Shown: positions 48,504 to 48,512 of the stretch, piece by piece
Numbering within the stretch: position 1 is the stretch's first letter
How the letters are laid out: each line of letters begins with the position of its first letter
Origin: Alphaproteobacteria bacterium
GTDB lineage: Bacteria; Pseudomonadota; Alphaproteobacteria; Caulobacterales; Aquidulcibacteraceae
DNA length: 48,512 bases
Reading direction: 5' to 3'
NCBI GenBank assembly: GCA_018969015.1
Contig: JAGWZE010000026.1
Span: 1 to 48,512, forward strand
Notes under the pieces: generated by a model
The model's input: only the letters and a program-made list of their open reading frames with translations
The model's database searches: none
Told to the model about the DNA's origin: nothing
Translations under genes and position numbers: made by a program

Positions 48504-48512
48504 GGGAATTTC

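Overview
The window is a high-G+C, densely coded stretch of chromosome from a member of the Alphaproteobacteria. The evidence is a pyruvate dehydrogenase E1-beta with its own lipoyl domain, a GTTC-N7-GTTC SOS box between ssb and uvrA, ppiD linked to trpE, FAD-dependent TrmFO, a class I PHA synthase, and dispersed GTCATTCCGGGG-type palindromes. Order and genus cannot be fixed by reading alone. I see no phage, insertion sequence, CRISPR array or rRNA. Most genes are housekeeping, with small accessory genes set among them.

Layout. 1-5691 (minus): ppiD-trpE-mntA-hepT-trpG-trpD, a tryptophan operon with a MNT/HEPN toxin-antitoxin pair between the two anthranilate synthase subunits; trpD runs off the left edge. 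5754-9861: tpiA, a convergent AraC-type regulator, secG and pyrG. 9862-13511: accessory genes (PadR with a DUF1700-like membrane protein, DUF2855 with a membrane-bound LuxR-type regulator, DUF4199, HPP) where many alphaproteobacteria carry kdsA. 13665-15276: rpmF, a strong terminator and eno. 15593-21029: ftsB, then pdhA-orf102-DUF3291-pdhB-orf157-pdhC, in which three small genes sit between the pyruvate dehydrogenase genes. 21186-26943: amidohydrolase, marC, DUF1761, surE, nlpD-like and DUF815 ATPase. 27041-30107: yajC-secD-secF. 30245-33212: a PuuD-like membrane protein, a squalene/phytoene synthase-like protein and trmFO. 33375-37058: ssb and uvrA, divergent around the SOS box. 37084-39596: VOC protein, a SnoaL-kinase fusion and two tiny membrane proteins. 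39621-47563: phaC (minus), then a lipoprotein, an alanine-type aminotransferase, hom, glpX and recJ. 47649-48503: tRNA-Glu and a minus-strand lipoprotein with a clear terminator.

How the genes work together. Central carbon flow is well represented (tpiA, eno, pdhABC, glpX, phaC), as are amino acid synthesis (trpE/G/D, hom, aminotransferase), protein export and envelope building (secG, yajC-secDF, ppiD, ftsB, nlpD-like) and DNA repair (ssb, uvrA, recJ). Convergent neighbours are packed so tightly that three pairs have abutting or overlapping stop codons.

The best candidates for something not well described are the toxin-antitoxin pair inside the trp operon, the small membrane proteins interleaved with the pyruvate dehydrogenase genes, and the NTF2/SnoaL-kinase fusion whose catalytic loop reads HGE instead of HGD. 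None can be shown to be a new system from sequence reading alone. All family assignments come from motif recognition; no database search was run.
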